Under the pieces are notes generated by a model. That model did not search any database. It worked only from the letters and a program-made list of their open reading frames with translations, and had not been told where the DNA came from. DNA of 38,763 nucleotides from Acidobacteriota bacterium. Its GTDB lineage: Bacteria; Acidobacteriota; Thermoanaerobaculia; Multivoradales; SZUA-115. The position numbers were made by a program, and so were the translations under genes. Positions 7,795 to 21,907 of the stretch are shown one piece after another. The first letter of the stretch is position 1; every line of letters begins with the position of its first letter. The DNA is taken from positions 1 through 38,763 of the forward strand of contig JAJRVQ010000159.1 in NCBI GenBank assembly GCA_024277255.1, in the 5' to 3' direction.

Positions 7795-8391
7795 ATGTCT
7801 CGACCGACACCCGATCGCGAGGCGGATCGCCTCGACCGCGAACTTCTCGGGCGAACCGCGGCGGGCGACGATGCAGCCTTCGCCGCCTTCGTCGGCCGCC
7901 ATGAGGCTGCTGTGTTGAGATTCTGTCAGACACTGGTACGCCAACCGGCAGCGGCCGAGGATGCACTGCAGGAGACCTTTCTGGCTGCATGGCGCAAGGC
8001 GAACACCTTTCGCGGCGAGGGTTCCGCGCGCTCCTGGTTGTTCACCATCGCGCGCCGCTGGGTCTACCGTCTCACCCAACGCGAGCCCCCGGCGAGCGGC
8101 GAAGGCTCAGCTCCCATCGAGGATCTGGCGGTGAAGGCCGGCTGGGGGGTGGCGAGGGACTCCGAGGATTGGAAGACGCGTCTCGACGACCGGATCTATC
8201 TGGAGCAGGCCTTCGCGCGCCTCGCCCGCAACGATCGCGAGGTGATCCTGTTGCGTGATGTGGAGGGATTCTCGGCATCCGAGGCGGCCGAAGTTCTGGG
8301 AATCGAAGTGCCGGTGCTCAAGAGCCGGCTGCACCGCGCGCGGCTGCGCCTCACGGCGCTCGTCGGCGGAGGAGATCAAAATGCAAGGTGA
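7795..8391 (+). CDS. ECF-family RNA polymerase sigma factor
   Basis: The product is 198 residues from the ATG at 7795. An earlier GTG at 7726 would add 23 residues unlike sigma factors and is rejected. Region sigma-2 is visible at about 28-90 ('AEDALQETFLAAWRKANTFR' is the D-x-x-Q-E-T-F-x-x-A-W core-binding and -10 recognition helix). Region sigma-4 is at about 145-190 ('FSASEAAEVLGIEVPVLKSR' is the helix-turn-helix for -35 recognition). It overlaps the next gene, a zinc-finger anti-sigma factor, by 11 bp, the usual regulator-antagonist arrangement. The likely inducing signal is unknown. Confidence 0.9.
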   Translation: MSRPTPDREADRLDRELLGRTAAGDDAAFAAFVGRHEAAVLRFCQTLVRQPAAAEDALQETFLAAWRKANTFRGEGSARSWLFTIARRWVYRLTQREPPASGEGSAPIEDLAVKAGWGVARDSEDWKTRLDDRIYLEQAFARLARNDREVILLRDVEGFSASEAAEVLGIEVPVLKSRLHRARLRLTALVGGGDQNAR

Positions 8392-8656
8392 ACGATACGT
8401 GGGCGGATTGTGGTGCCGGGAGGTTCTGGAGAATCTCTGCGACTACGTGGACGACGAACTCGACGACGAGCTGCGCCGCACCATGGAGAGCCATCTGCGC
8501 GGTTGTGACGTGTGCGAGCGCTTCGGCGGGGAGTATGCGGCGACGGTGGGTCAGCTTCGCACCGCCCTTTCTTCGTCCCCGCCGTTGGCCGAGGAACTCC
8601 AAGAGAGACTCCGCCAACGGCTGCGCGTGGCGCAACTGGGTGACTCCGACTCCTGA
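8381..8656 (+). CDS. Zinc-finger (HC2) anti-sigma factor
   Basis: The product is 91 residues and soluble (no membrane span). The zinc-binding anti-sigma signature is complete: C12, then 'LCDYVDDELDDELRRTMESH' to H38, then C42-x-x-C45 ('HLRGCDVC'). The role should be to hold the adjacent ECF sigma factor inactive and release it on an internal signal, possibly oxidative loss of zinc as in RsrA-type proteins. The ATG at 8381 has GGAGGAG upstream and overlaps the sigma gene, consistent with stoichiometric co-translation. Confidence 0.85.
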   Translation: MQGERYVGGLWCREVLENLCDYVDDELDDELRRTMESHLRGCDVCERFGGEYAATVGQLRTALSSSPPLAEELQERLRQRLRVAQLGDSDS

Positions 8657-8809
8657 GGAGGCTCTGTCGTTGTCCGAGCCAGGAGACCGAGCCACACACC
8701 TAGCTACTCCCCGGGGCGCGAAACCCGATAGAGTTGGGCGACAACGATTCAACTGGACGATGCGGAGGGAGGGCGCTGGTGGTGGCCCAAGAGTGGTGCC
8801 CGGCGCTCG

Positions 8810-9414
8810 ATGGATGAGCCGGTGCCGATCGAAACCAATGCCAAGTCGGCGCCCCAGGGCGCTGACGACCCAGGAGCCGCCGAGCTTCTGCAGCTGTTGT
8901 ACGGGGAGCTGCGCGCCATGGCCGGAAAGCGTTTGCAGGCCGAGCGGACAGCGCACACCCTGCAACCGACGGCCTTGGTGCACGAGGCCTACATGCGCCT
9001 CGAAGGGCAACGCAACCGCTTTCACAACCGGCAGCACTTTCTGGCCCTGGCCGCTCGTGCCATGCGCCGCGTCCTGGTAGATCACGCGCGGCGCAAGGTC
9101 GCTCACAAGTGCGGCGGCGAAGCGGTTCGCGTCACCCTTTCGGGTTTCGAAGAGGCCCCGGGTGTGGTGGTCGAGAGCGAGGTTGATCCCATCGACCTCG
9201 ACCGCGCGTTGCACCGGTTGGCACGGCTCGACGAGCGCCAGGTGCGAGTTGTGGAGTTGCGCTTCTACGCCGGCGCCACGGTGGAGGAGACGGCTCTGGC
9301 CCTCGGCGTCTCCGCCGCCACCGTCGAGCGCGAGTGGCGCATGGCCCGGGCGTGGCTGCGCCGCGAATTGACGGATTCAGCGGAAGATATGGAGCGAGGG
9401 GCTGAGCTTCCGCG

Positions 9415-9418
<4 letters not shown>
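8810..9418 (+). CDS. ECF-like sigma factor (TIGR02999 type) paired with a Ser/Thr kinase
   Basis: The product is 202 residues. The N-terminal half has the distinctive pattern of this ECF subfamily: 'LLYGELRAMAGKRLQ', then 'HTLQPTALVHEAYMRL' and 'FHNRQHFLALAARAMRRVLV'. The C-terminal half has a sigma-4 helix-turn-helix ('ATVEETALALGVSAATVERE'). Members are typically encoded directly beside PknB-like kinases, and here the stop overlaps the kinase start by four bases (ATGA). In this group the sigma factor may be activated by phosphorylation rather than by an anti-sigma factor, which is inference from context. Confidence 0.9.
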
Positions 9419-11955
<2,537 letters not shown>

Positions 11956-11974
11956 GTGAGGCGCGGTGAGAGTG

Positions 11975-12844
11975 TTACTCCGCGACCGGCGCCGAGCGGT
12001 CGACCGGCGGCAGAGCTCTCACGTGGTTCCAGAGCTGGGTCAGCTCCTCGTCGTGCATCCACTGGAAGGCCTTCCACGGCATGGCGGTGGCGTTGAGTTC
12101 ATCGCCGCGTGGCGTTCGCCCCTGGCGAACCGCGGTCGCGAAGTCGCCCTCGCTCCAGGCGGCGAGGCCGCTCGCGTGTTGGGTCAGGTTGGGTGACCAG
12201 ATCGGCTGCGGGCCGAATTCCACCATCTGCCCGCCGAGGTCGGCGCCGTGGCAGCCCTGGCAGGTCGCGGCGTAGTACTCACCGACATTGAGGGCGGTGC
12301 TGGCATGCTCGACGGTCTGTTCGATGGATCTGGATGGCTGGAGCTTGGCGGCCTGGAAGGCCCCCACGGCGCGCCCGATCGGGCCCACCGATCGTTCGAT
12401 GAGTTCGGTCTCGACGAGCGGTAGGGATTGAATGTAGCCGAGCATCTGCGACAGATCCTCGTCACTCATCCCGGCGAAGACATCGACCGGCATGATGACC
12501 AGGCTTCTGCCGTCCGCGCCGAGGCCGTGGCGAATGGCGCGCTCCAGCTCCTCGTCGGTGAAACGTCCGCCGGTCAGGTTGGGCGCCGGCAGCATCATGA
12601 AGGGACCGCCTTCGAGGAAGTTCGTCCCTTCGAGCCCTTCACCATGGCACTCGGCGCAGACGAAGACGCGGGCCAGGCGAGCCCCTTCGGCGATCGATGC
12701 GGGATCGGTCGAGGCGGTGGGTGCACCGTGATGCGGCAGTTCTATCTTCGCTTCGAGCCGCATCGTGCCGGCGGCGATCAAACCACCCACCGCGAGTACC
12801 AGCAGCAGAACCAGACCTCCCAGGATCTTGAACAAGGTCTTCAT
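11975..12844 (-). CDS. Diheme c-type cytochrome, membrane-anchored
   Basis: The product is 289 residues when started at the ATG at 12844, which has GGAGG 6 nt upstream. The longer frame adds eight residues without a ribosome site. An N-terminal hydrophobic segment (about 5-26) serves as signal or anchor. Two heme-binding motifs are present: C63-A-E-C66-H67 and C195-Q-G-C198-H199. Candidate distal ligand methionines occur in 'GGPFMMLPAPNLTGG' and in 'AMPWKAFQWMHDEEL'. The two halves resemble each other (CxxCH, then 'PNLT', then 'F-x-x-A-x-R-x-G'), so this is a tandem duplication of a class I fold. It stands alone between divergent or convergent units, with no oxidase or dehydrogenase beside it. 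Confidence 0.88.
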   Translation of the reverse strand: MKTLFKILGGLVLLLVLAVGGLIAAGTMRLEAKIELPHHGAPTASTDPASIAEGARLARVFVCAECHGEGLEGTNFLEGGPFMMLPAPNLTGGRFTDEELERAIRHGLGADGRSLVIMPVDVFAGMSDEDLSQMLGYIQSLPLVETELIERSVGPIGRAVGAFQAAKLQPSRSIEQTVEHASTALNVGEYYAATCQGCHGADLGGQMVEFGPQPIWSPNLTQHASGLAAWSEGDFATAVRQGRTPRGDELNATAMPWKAFQWMHDEELTQLWNHVRALPPVDRSAPVAE

Positions 12845-13128
12845 GGCATCCTCCACAGAGGACTGCAAGAGTACGCAGGGAGTTCTTGCCGGCGATGCGA
12901 AGTGTAGAAGCCGGAAGTGTAGAAGCGGTGTGGCGGGCTCGGGTCGGCGGAAGATGGAGCGAGTGAGCGGTTCATGGGCGTCTCCTCATGATCGAGGTCC
13001 TCGCCGGGGTGCCGGCGAGAACCGTTGGATTCAGGGTCTTCGCCACGGAACGCGCGGAAGGTGGAAAAAAGCCGTCATCGCAGCCGTCACTCGCAGAGCG
13101 AGTTGCACCTCGGGCTGCGAGCCTCTCC

Positions 13129-15279
13129 TCAGCGTGAGCGCAAGAGCCTCAAACCGTTGGCGATGACCAGGAGCGAGGCGCCCATGTCCGCCGCGATGGC
13201 CATCCACAGCGTCGCCTGGCCGGCCGTTGCCAGGGCGAAGACCACCAGCTTGACGCCCAGGGCGAAGAAGATGTTCTGGCGGATCACCCGCAAGGTTCGG
13301 CGGGAATGGCGGATGAGCCAGGGCAGCTTGCGCAGGTCGTCCGACATCAAGGCGATGTCGGCGGACTCGATGGCCGCGTCGCTGCCCGCCGAGCCCATGG
13401 CGATGGCGAGTGAGGCGCGGCCCATCGCCGGTGCGTCGTTGACGCCGTCGCCGACCATCGCCACCGGCGCGCCGCCGGCGACCAGCCGCTCGACCGCTTC
13501 GACCTTGTCGGCGGGCAGCAGCTCGGCATGCACCTCGTCGAGGTCGAGTTCATCGGCGATGGCGCGCGCGGTGCCCTCGTTGTCGCCGGTGAGCATGATC
13601 AGCCGCTCGATCCCCAGCCGGCGCAGCTCGGCGAGGGTCTCGCTGGCTTGCGGCCGCAGCCGATCGGAGACGGCGATCAGGCCGCAAACGTGCTCTTCGT
13701 TGCCGACCACCACCACCGTGCGACCGGCGCTCGACATCGCTTCGAGCTGGCGGTGGACCTCGGGCGTTTCCTGGCCGCGCTCTTCGAGATAGCGGTGGGA
13801 GCCGAGCCAGAAGAGCTCTCCGGCGAAGCGGCCGGCAACGCCCTTGCCGGGAAGGGACTGCACGTCGGCCGCCGGCCGGACTTCGACTCCCTGCTCGGCG
13901 GCGTGGCGCAGAATCGCCGCGGCCAGCGGGTGCTCGCTGCGCGCTTCGAGCGCCGCCGCGCGGGCGAGCAACTCCGCTTCGTCATGCTCGCCGAGCGGCA
14001 CCACCTCCACCACCGAAGGCTCACCGCGGGTCAGCGTGCCGGTCTTGTCGAAGGCGATGGCGCGCAGTCGGGCCGGGGCCTCGACGTAGGTGCCGCCCTT
14101 GATCAGCACGCCGGCCCGCGCCGCGGCGGCCAGGGCGGCAACGATGCTGACCGGGGTCGAGATGACCAGGGCGCAGGGGCAGGCGATGACCAGTAGCACC
14201 AGCGCGCGGTAGAACCAGCTTTCCCAGGAGAGGGCGAAGGCCAGCGGTGGTACCACGGCGACCAGCAGGGCCAGCACCATCACCGCCGGCGTGTAGAGGC
14301 GAGCGAAGCGCTCGACCCATTGCTCGCTCGGCGCCCGCCGTGAGCGCGCCTCTTCGACCAGGCGGATCATCTTTGCCAGAGTGGTCTCGCTCGCCCCCTT
14401 GGTGGAGCGCACTTCGAGGGCACCGCTGCCGTTGACCGTGCCGGCGAGCACGCCGTCGCCGACCTCCTTGGCCACGGGGAGGCTCTCGCCGGTGATCGGC
14501 GCCTGATTCACCTCGCTGCGCCCGGCGACGACGGTGCCGTCGAGGGGCACCTTCTCCCCCGGCCGGACGACGAAGATCGTGCCCACCGGCACCTCGGCGG
14601 CAGCCAGCTGCCGCTCCTCGCCGCTCTCCTCCTTGACCCTCGCCGTGGCCGGCGAGAGATCCATCAAGGCCTCCACCGCCCGCCGTGCGCGGCCGACGCT
14701 CCACCCTTCGAGAGCGTTGGAGAGGGCGAAGAGGAAGGCGACAGTAGCCGCCTCGAACCACTCGCCGATGGCCACGGCGCCGCTGACCGCGACGGTCATC
14801 AGCAGGTTCATATCGGGCCGCATGCGGCGCAGCGCGAACCAGGCTTTGGGGGCGATGAACCAGCCCCCGGTGACAATCGCTGCGAGGTAGAAGAGCTTCG
14901 CCGGCAGTGGAACGCCATTCGCCAGCGCTGAGCCTTCGCTGCCCAAGGCAGGACCGAGACCGCCGGCGAACCAACCATGTATTGCCAGCCCTGCGGCGGT
15001 GAACAGGCCGCTGGCGATGGTGAGCCTTCTCCCCAGCCGCCGCCGTCCCTCGTTCCTGCCGTCCCTCTGGGGCCTGTCTTGCCAGGGCTCGGCCTTCATC
15101 CCGGTGCGAGAGACGGCCCGAGCGACGACCTCGGCTGAAACGGTCGCCGTCGAAACCGTCAGCTTGCCTCGCAGGACGTCGAAGGCGAGACGCTCCTCGC
15201 CTCCGACCAAGGGGCCGAGTTCCCGCTTGAGGACCGCGACCTCCTCGGCGCAGTCCATGCCGTGAATTCTTAGTTCCAT
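13129..15279 (-). CDS. P1B-type heavy-metal ATPase (Zn/Cd/Pb/Co class)
   Basis: The product is 716 residues. An N-terminal metal-binding domain has 'GMDCAEE' (C10), the D-C-x-x-E form common in ZntA/CadA-type pumps, in place of the CxxC of copper pumps. Order of motifs: eight expected membrane spans, TGES phosphatase motif ('ITGESLPVA', about 262-270), 'CPC' metal-translocation motif (367-369), 'DKTGTLT' with phosphorylated Asp411, 'SEHPLA', and 'GDGVNDAPA'. A single CPC with the MDC domain favours divalent Zn/Cd/Pb export to the periplasm. It is the last gene of the metal operon, 18 bp after the PII-like gene. ATPase plus RND tripartite pump gives two-step export from cytoplasm to outside. 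Confidence 0.93.
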   Translation of the reverse strand: MELRIHGMDCAEEVAVLKRELGPLVGGEERLAFDVLRGKLTVSTATVSAEVVARAVSRTGMKAEPWQDRPQRDGRNEGRRRLGRRLTIASGLFTAAGLAIHGWFAGGLGPALGSEGSALANGVPLPAKLFYLAAIVTGGWFIAPKAWFALRRMRPDMNLLMTVAVSGAVAIGEWFEAATVAFLFALSNALEGWSVGRARRAVEALMDLSPATARVKEESGEERQLAAAEVPVGTIFVVRPGEKVPLDGTVVAGRSEVNQAPITGESLPVAKEVGDGVLAGTVNGSGALEVRSTKGASETTLAKMIRLVEEARSRRAPSEQWVERFARLYTPAVMVLALLVAVVPPLAFALSWESWFYRALVLLVIACPCALVISTPVSIVAALAAAARAGVLIKGGTYVEAPARLRAIAFDKTGTLTRGEPSVVEVVPLGEHDEAELLARAAALEARSEHPLAAAILRHAAEQGVEVRPAADVQSLPGKGVAGRFAGELFWLGSHRYLEERGQETPEVHRQLEAMSSAGRTVVVVGNEEHVCGLIAVSDRLRPQASETLAELRRLGIERLIMLTGDNEGTARAIADELDLDEVHAELLPADKVEAVERLVAGGAPVAMVGDGVNDAPAMGRASLAIAMGSAGSDAAIESADIALMSDDLRKLPWLIRHSRRTLRVIRQNIFFALGVKLVVFALATAGQATLWMAIAADMGASLLVIANGLRLLRSR

Positions 15280-15297
15280 GTAGCCCTCTCTCGATAT

Positions 15298-15639
15298 CTA
15301 AATGGCACTGTGACCGCGCTCCCAGGTGCGAATTTTGAGTACGTCCAGCACTTCGTAGACGAAGATCTTGCCGTCGCCCACCCTACCGGTGTTAGAGGCG
15401 TGGGCGATGGTGTCGATGACACTCTCCACCAACCGGGCAGGTACGACAATTTCGAGTTTGGTCTTCTTGGCGAACGAATGGCCCGCCTCGTGGATCGGAT
15501 CCTCCAGGCTGGCCCCCCGCGATTTTCCCCAACCGATGACCTGGGAGACGGTGAGGCCCGGTAGGTCATCGAGGGCGTTGAGAGCGTCGAGGACCTTCTG
15601 CAACATGAAGGGTTGGATGATGGCTTTGATCTCTTTCAT
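15298..15639 (-). CDS. PII-like protein (metal-efflux-associated PII-NG type)
   Basis: The product is 113 residues. The start 'MKEIKAIIQPFMLQKVLDAL' and the central 'LPGLTVSQVIGWGKSRG' match the PII fold, as does the C-terminal 'GRVGDGKIFVYEVLDVLKIR' (B-loop 'TGRVGDGKIF'). The T-loop is altered: the uridylylated Tyr of GlnB/GlnK is missing and the loop reads 'ASLEDPIHEAGHSFAKKTKL'. The gene sits between a CzcA-type pump and a P1B ATPase. The PII 'new group' is known from heavy-metal efflux operons, so metal or nucleotide sensing for the pump is likely and nitrogen control unlikely. The ATG at 15639 was chosen because the much longer upstream frame overlaps the pump gene and lacks homology. 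Confidence 0.85.
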   Translation of the reverse strand: MKEIKAIIQPFMLQKVLDALNALDDLPGLTVSQVIGWGKSRGASLEDPIHEAGHSFAKKTKLEIVVPARLVESVIDTIAHASNTGRVGDGKIFVYEVLDVLKIRTWERGHSAI

Positions 15640-15653
15640 CTCGGTGTCCTCTC

Positions 15654-18785
<3,132 letters not shown>

Positions 18786-18797
18786 GATGTTGGCTCC

Positions 18798-20066
18798 TTA
18801 GTGCTCGTGGCCGCCGCCCAGCGAGTCCTTGGAGACCGCGGACTTGAGCAGGAAGGCTCCCTCGACGACCACCAAGTCGCCGGCCGCGAGCCCGTCGAGC
18901 GCGTGTTCCGGGAAGACCTCGACGAAGTCGCCGGCCCTGCGGCCGAGGCGGATCTCGCGGCGCTCGAAGCGGCGCTCGCCGCTGGCGATGAAGACGAGGA
19001 ATTCCTCGCCGTCGCGCACCACGGCGCCCTCCGGTACCACCAGACTTTTCGCCCGGGTTTGGGCGCCATCGCGCGCGTGAGGATCGATCAGCTCCACTTC
19101 CACGAACATCCCGGGGCGCAGCTTGCCCTCGGGATTCGCCACGTCGAGCCGGGCTCGAACCGTGCGGGTGGCGGAGTCGACCTTGGCACTCAAGTAAGAG
19201 ACCTTGCCCTCGAAGAGCTCGTCCGGAAAAGCGTCGACCCGCGCCCGGGCGTGGTCGTCGAGGTGTACGCCGCCGAGGTCGCGCTGGTAGACGTCGATCC
19301 AGATCCACACCCGGCTGAGATCGGCCAGGGTGAAGAGATTGCGTTCCGGCGTGACCAGCTCTCCGAGGGTGGCGTGGCGCTCGACCAGGGTGCCGGCGAA
19401 GGGCGCCCGCACGGGGTAGATCGAAGCCTCGCGGTCGTCGTAGGTCAGGGTGTCGACCTTGGCCTGGCTGAGACCGTAGAGGTGGAGGGTCTCCTCCGCC
19501 GTGCGCAGTGCGACGGTCGCTTCCCGCAGCTGGGCCTCGGCCTCCAACATCTCCTGCTCGGAGGCGATGCGGTCGGCGACCAGACCCTCAGCGCGCTCGA
19601 AGCTCTTGCGCGCCAGTTCCTCCTTCGCCTTGGCTTGCAGGAAGACCGCCTTGGCGCGGCCGAGTTCGATCGAATCGATCTCGGCCAGCTTCTGGCCGGC
19701 GCGGACCTGCTGGCCCAGCAGCGCGTCGACGCGGTGGACCCGGCCCGAGATGCGCGGGCTGACATGGGCCAATCGGGTCTGGTCGAAGTCCACCTGGCCG
19801 GTGGTCTCGAGTTCCGCCGCAAGGAGGCGTCGCTCCACCTGTGCGGTGCGGATGGTCACCTGGGAAGCGGCTTCGGCGCTGAGTTCGACAACCCCTTCCT
19901 CATGGTCTTCGTGGTCCCCGTGCTTCTCGACTCCTTCAGGTTGGTTCGAAGCCGAGGGGTCAGCGAGTTGGGTCCCGGGCTCAGGGCTGGAGCAAGCCAC
20001 GACCAGGGGCAGCACAAGGGCAATAGCGATGGCGACAACCCAATGATCATTCTTGAACGGGCTCAT
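18798..20066 (-). CDS. RND efflux periplasmic adaptor, lipoprotein (CzcB-like)
   Basis: The product is 422 residues from the ATG at 20066 (ribosome site AAAGGAG). The longer frame adds 26 unrelated residues. A lipoprotein signal is present ('AIALVLPLVVAC', lipidated Cys25), so the adaptor is anchored by lipid. A His/Asp/Glu-rich stretch follows ('GVEKHGDHEDHEEG') and the C-terminus ends in 'GGGHEH', both plausible metal-gathering sites. The barrel-sandwich hybrid ('SPRISGRVHRVDALLGQQVR'), alpha-hairpin and 'VRAPFAGTLVERHATLGELV' lipoyl half are all visible. It starts inside the stop of the TolC-like gene (ATGA overlap) and ends 12 bp before the pump. Confidence 0.93.
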   Translation of the reverse strand: MSPFKNDHWVVAIAIALVLPLVVACSSPEPGTQLADPSASNQPEGVEKHGDHEDHEEGVVELSAEAASQVTIRTAQVERRLLAAELETTGQVDFDQTRLAHVSPRISGRVHRVDALLGQQVRAGQKLAEIDSIELGRAKAVFLQAKAKEELARKSFERAEGLVADRIASEQEMLEAEAQLREATVALRTAEETLHLYGLSQAKVDTLTYDDREASIYPVRAPFAGTLVERHATLGELVTPERNLFTLADLSRVWIWIDVYQRDLGGVHLDDHARARVDAFPDELFEGKVSYLSAKVDSATRTVRARLDVANPEGKLRPGMFVEVELIDPHARDGAQTRAKSLVVPEGAVVRDGEEFLVFIASGERRFERREIRLGRRAGDFVEVFPEHALDGLAAGDLVVVEGAFLLKSAVSKDSLGGGHEH

Positions 20067-21376
20067 GGCAGCTCCTTTACGGTCGGGGTTTGCGGGGTTG
20101 GGAAGCGGCCGGTGGCCAGATCGAGGTCGATGCGTGCCAGCCAACCGTCGGCCAGTGCTTCGATGTACTCACGCCGGCTGGCGACGAACTCACGGCGCAG
20201 CGTCACGACTTCCGTGGCGCCAATGCGACCGGCGGTGAAGGAGCGCTGGAGCAGGTCGACGTTCTCTTCGAGGGTCGTGAGCACCTGATCGTGCAGAAAC
20301 TCCGCTGCTTGGCGTGCCGCCCGCAGGTCGTTCAGCGCGGTAACCACCTCACGCTCGACCAGCAGACGCAGCGCCTCGTGCTCGTGGCGCACCCGCTGGC
20401 GGGTGGCGCGACTCTCGGCGATGGCCCCTTGATTGCGATTGAACAGGGGCAACGAGATTCCGAGAGTGGCGCCGAAGATATCGTCGGTGCCATCCTCGCG
20501 CTGAGCGAAACCGCCGACGATCAGGTTCGGCCGCCGCTCGGCCAGGGCGAGTTCCAACGCCGCTTGCGCCGCCAGCTCTAGCGATTGGGCGGCGAGAAGG
20601 TCGCCCCGATTGGCGAAGGCTTGCGCCAAGAGTTCGGCCAAGGGTGGTGGGGCCTCTTGCGGGAAGGCCAACTCGCCGAGCGGCTCGGGCGGGTTTGCGG
20701 GGTCCGCGCCGGCGAGTTGTGCCAGTCGGCTGCGCGCCGAGAAACTCGCCGCTAGGGCTCGTTGCACGGCGCGCTCCGCCCGGCCAGCGCTAGCCTGGGC
20801 GAGATTGACCTCAATCTGGGTTGTGGCGCCGCGCTCCAGCCGGCGCCGCGAATAGTCGAGGACTTCACGGGCCAAGAGGGCATCGGTTCGGGCCACGCCG
20901 AGAAGCTCCCGCACCCTCACAGCTTGCGCGAAGGCCGTCTCCACTTGGAAGGCCAGCTGTCGGTGGTCGCGCAGCAAGGCCGCCTCGGCCGAAGCTAACT
21001 CTTCTTGCGCCACGGCGATGCGTTTGCGCCGTTGACCGGCGACCTCAATCTCTTGGGAGAGGCTTATGCCGCGATCGGTGACCGAACCGCCAGGGTTGCT
21101 GCGGTCCGCCACCTCCAGCGAGAGTTCGGGGTTGTAGAGGTAAGTGCGGGCGCCTACCAGGTGGCTGGCGACCTCTTGCGCCTCAGCCTGTCGGGCGCGC
21201 AGCGCCGGGCTGTGGCCGAAGGCGTGCTCCAGGGCGTCGTCGAGAGTCCACCGGGGTGGCTCCTGAGCTGTTGCGGCGAGCGCCGGCAGCAGGGTAGCCA
21301 TGGCCAGCGCGGCGGGTAATTGCGATCGTCGAAATGTTCGCCGAGCAGCAGGTCGGCGCGGTCGGAGTCGAGACAT
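20063..21376 (-). CDS. TolC-like outer-membrane efflux protein (CzcC-like)
   Basis: The product is 437 residues from the ATG at 21376 with GAGGA upstream. The N-terminus is Arg-rich followed by 'LPAALAMATLLPALAATAQE', a signal peptide ending in A-x-A. The mature protein has the two OEP repeats: 'WTLDDALEHAFGHSPALRAR' at the start and 'LAELLAQAFANRGDLLAAQS' in the middle. Long Ala/Leu/Arg/Glu helices form the periplasmic tunnel. It forms the outer-membrane channel of the tripartite metal pump and is co-translated with the adaptor. Confidence 0.92.
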   Translation of the reverse strand: MSRLRPRRPAARRTFRRSQLPAALAMATLLPALAATAQEPPRWTLDDALEHAFGHSPALRARQAEAQEVASHLVGARTYLYNPELSLEVADRSNPGGSVTDRGISLSQEIEVAGQRRKRIAVAQEELASAEAALLRDHRQLAFQVETAFAQAVRVRELLGVARTDALLAREVLDYSRRRLERGATTQIEVNLAQASAGRAERAVQRALAASFSARSRLAQLAGADPANPPEPLGELAFPQEAPPPLAELLAQAFANRGDLLAAQSLELAAQAALELALAERRPNLIVGGFAQREDGTDDIFGATLGISLPLFNRNQGAIAESRATRQRVRHEHEALRLLVEREVVTALNDLRAARQAAEFLHDQVLTTLEENVDLLQRSFTAGRIGATEVVTLRREFVASRREYIEALADGWLARIDLDLATGRFPTPQTPTVKELP

Positions 21377-21568
21377 GACAAGTCCTCGTATCTGTCGTCT
21401 TAGCCTGTGCCGAGAAGCCTTCGATACCGCGCGTGGTTCGCGGCGGCGCGCGCGGTGGGCCGCCAACACGGCGTCCACCACGGCTCTCGGAATCGAGTTG
21501 GACCGTGGGTCGCGTCGGCGGGGCCGGTGCGATCGGGCGCACCTCTTCCGCCAACGCGGAGTTCGACT

Positions 21569-21901
21569 TCAGGCTCGGGGAGGACGATCGATCGACGGCG
21601 AGAAGGCGGTCGACGGAGGATCCGGCGCCAGCGAGCTGGCAAGCTCGCAGGTGTGCAGGTGGATCATTGGAGGGCTCTGTGAGCCGAGAAAGGCCAGGCT
21701 GGCATGGCAGCTACAGAGATGGAAGGTCAGCGTGCAACCGTGCTCAGGGCCGGCCGGCTCATGGTGATCGCCCGCCGCCTCGGCGTGCGCCATGTGGCCC
21801 TCGGTCACCAGGTGAACCGCGTTCTCGATGAACTCAAAGGTCCCTGGAATCATCGCCAGGGCCAGAATGAGAGCAAAGATTTTGCCGTTGCGAACCTTCA
21901 T
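21569..21901 (-). CDS. Small exported His/Cys-rich protein, putative metal binder
   Basis: The product is 110 residues. It has a short basic N-terminus ('MKVRNGK') and a hydrophobic stretch (8-20), compatible with a signal peptide or single anchor. The centre is dense in potential metal ligands: H36, H39, H46, H47, H54, C56, H61, C63, C65, H66, then H81, H83 and C85. The core motif 'HGCTLTFHLCSCH' is striking. It lies 6 bp after the stop of the esterase gene and about 190 bp ahead of the TolC-like gene, all on the same strand. I infer a periplasmic metal chaperone or sensor for the efflux system. No family is recognised. There is no good ribosome site, so translation may depend on the upstream gene. 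Confidence 0.65.
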   Translation of the reverse strand: MKVRNGKIFALILALAMIPGTFEFIENAVHLVTEGHMAHAEAAGDHHEPAGPEHGCTLTFHLCSCHASLAFLGSQSPPMIHLHTCELASSLAPDPPSTAFSPSIDRPPRA

Positions 21902-21907
21902 GGCCAG

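Noticed and set aside
12899..12928. Two 15-bp tandem units (GAAGTGTAGAAGCCG-like) upstream of the cytochrome gene
   Set aside because: Only two copies of a short unit, no link to a promoter or coding feature, and likely a replication slip. The rest of 12845-13128 shows nothing.
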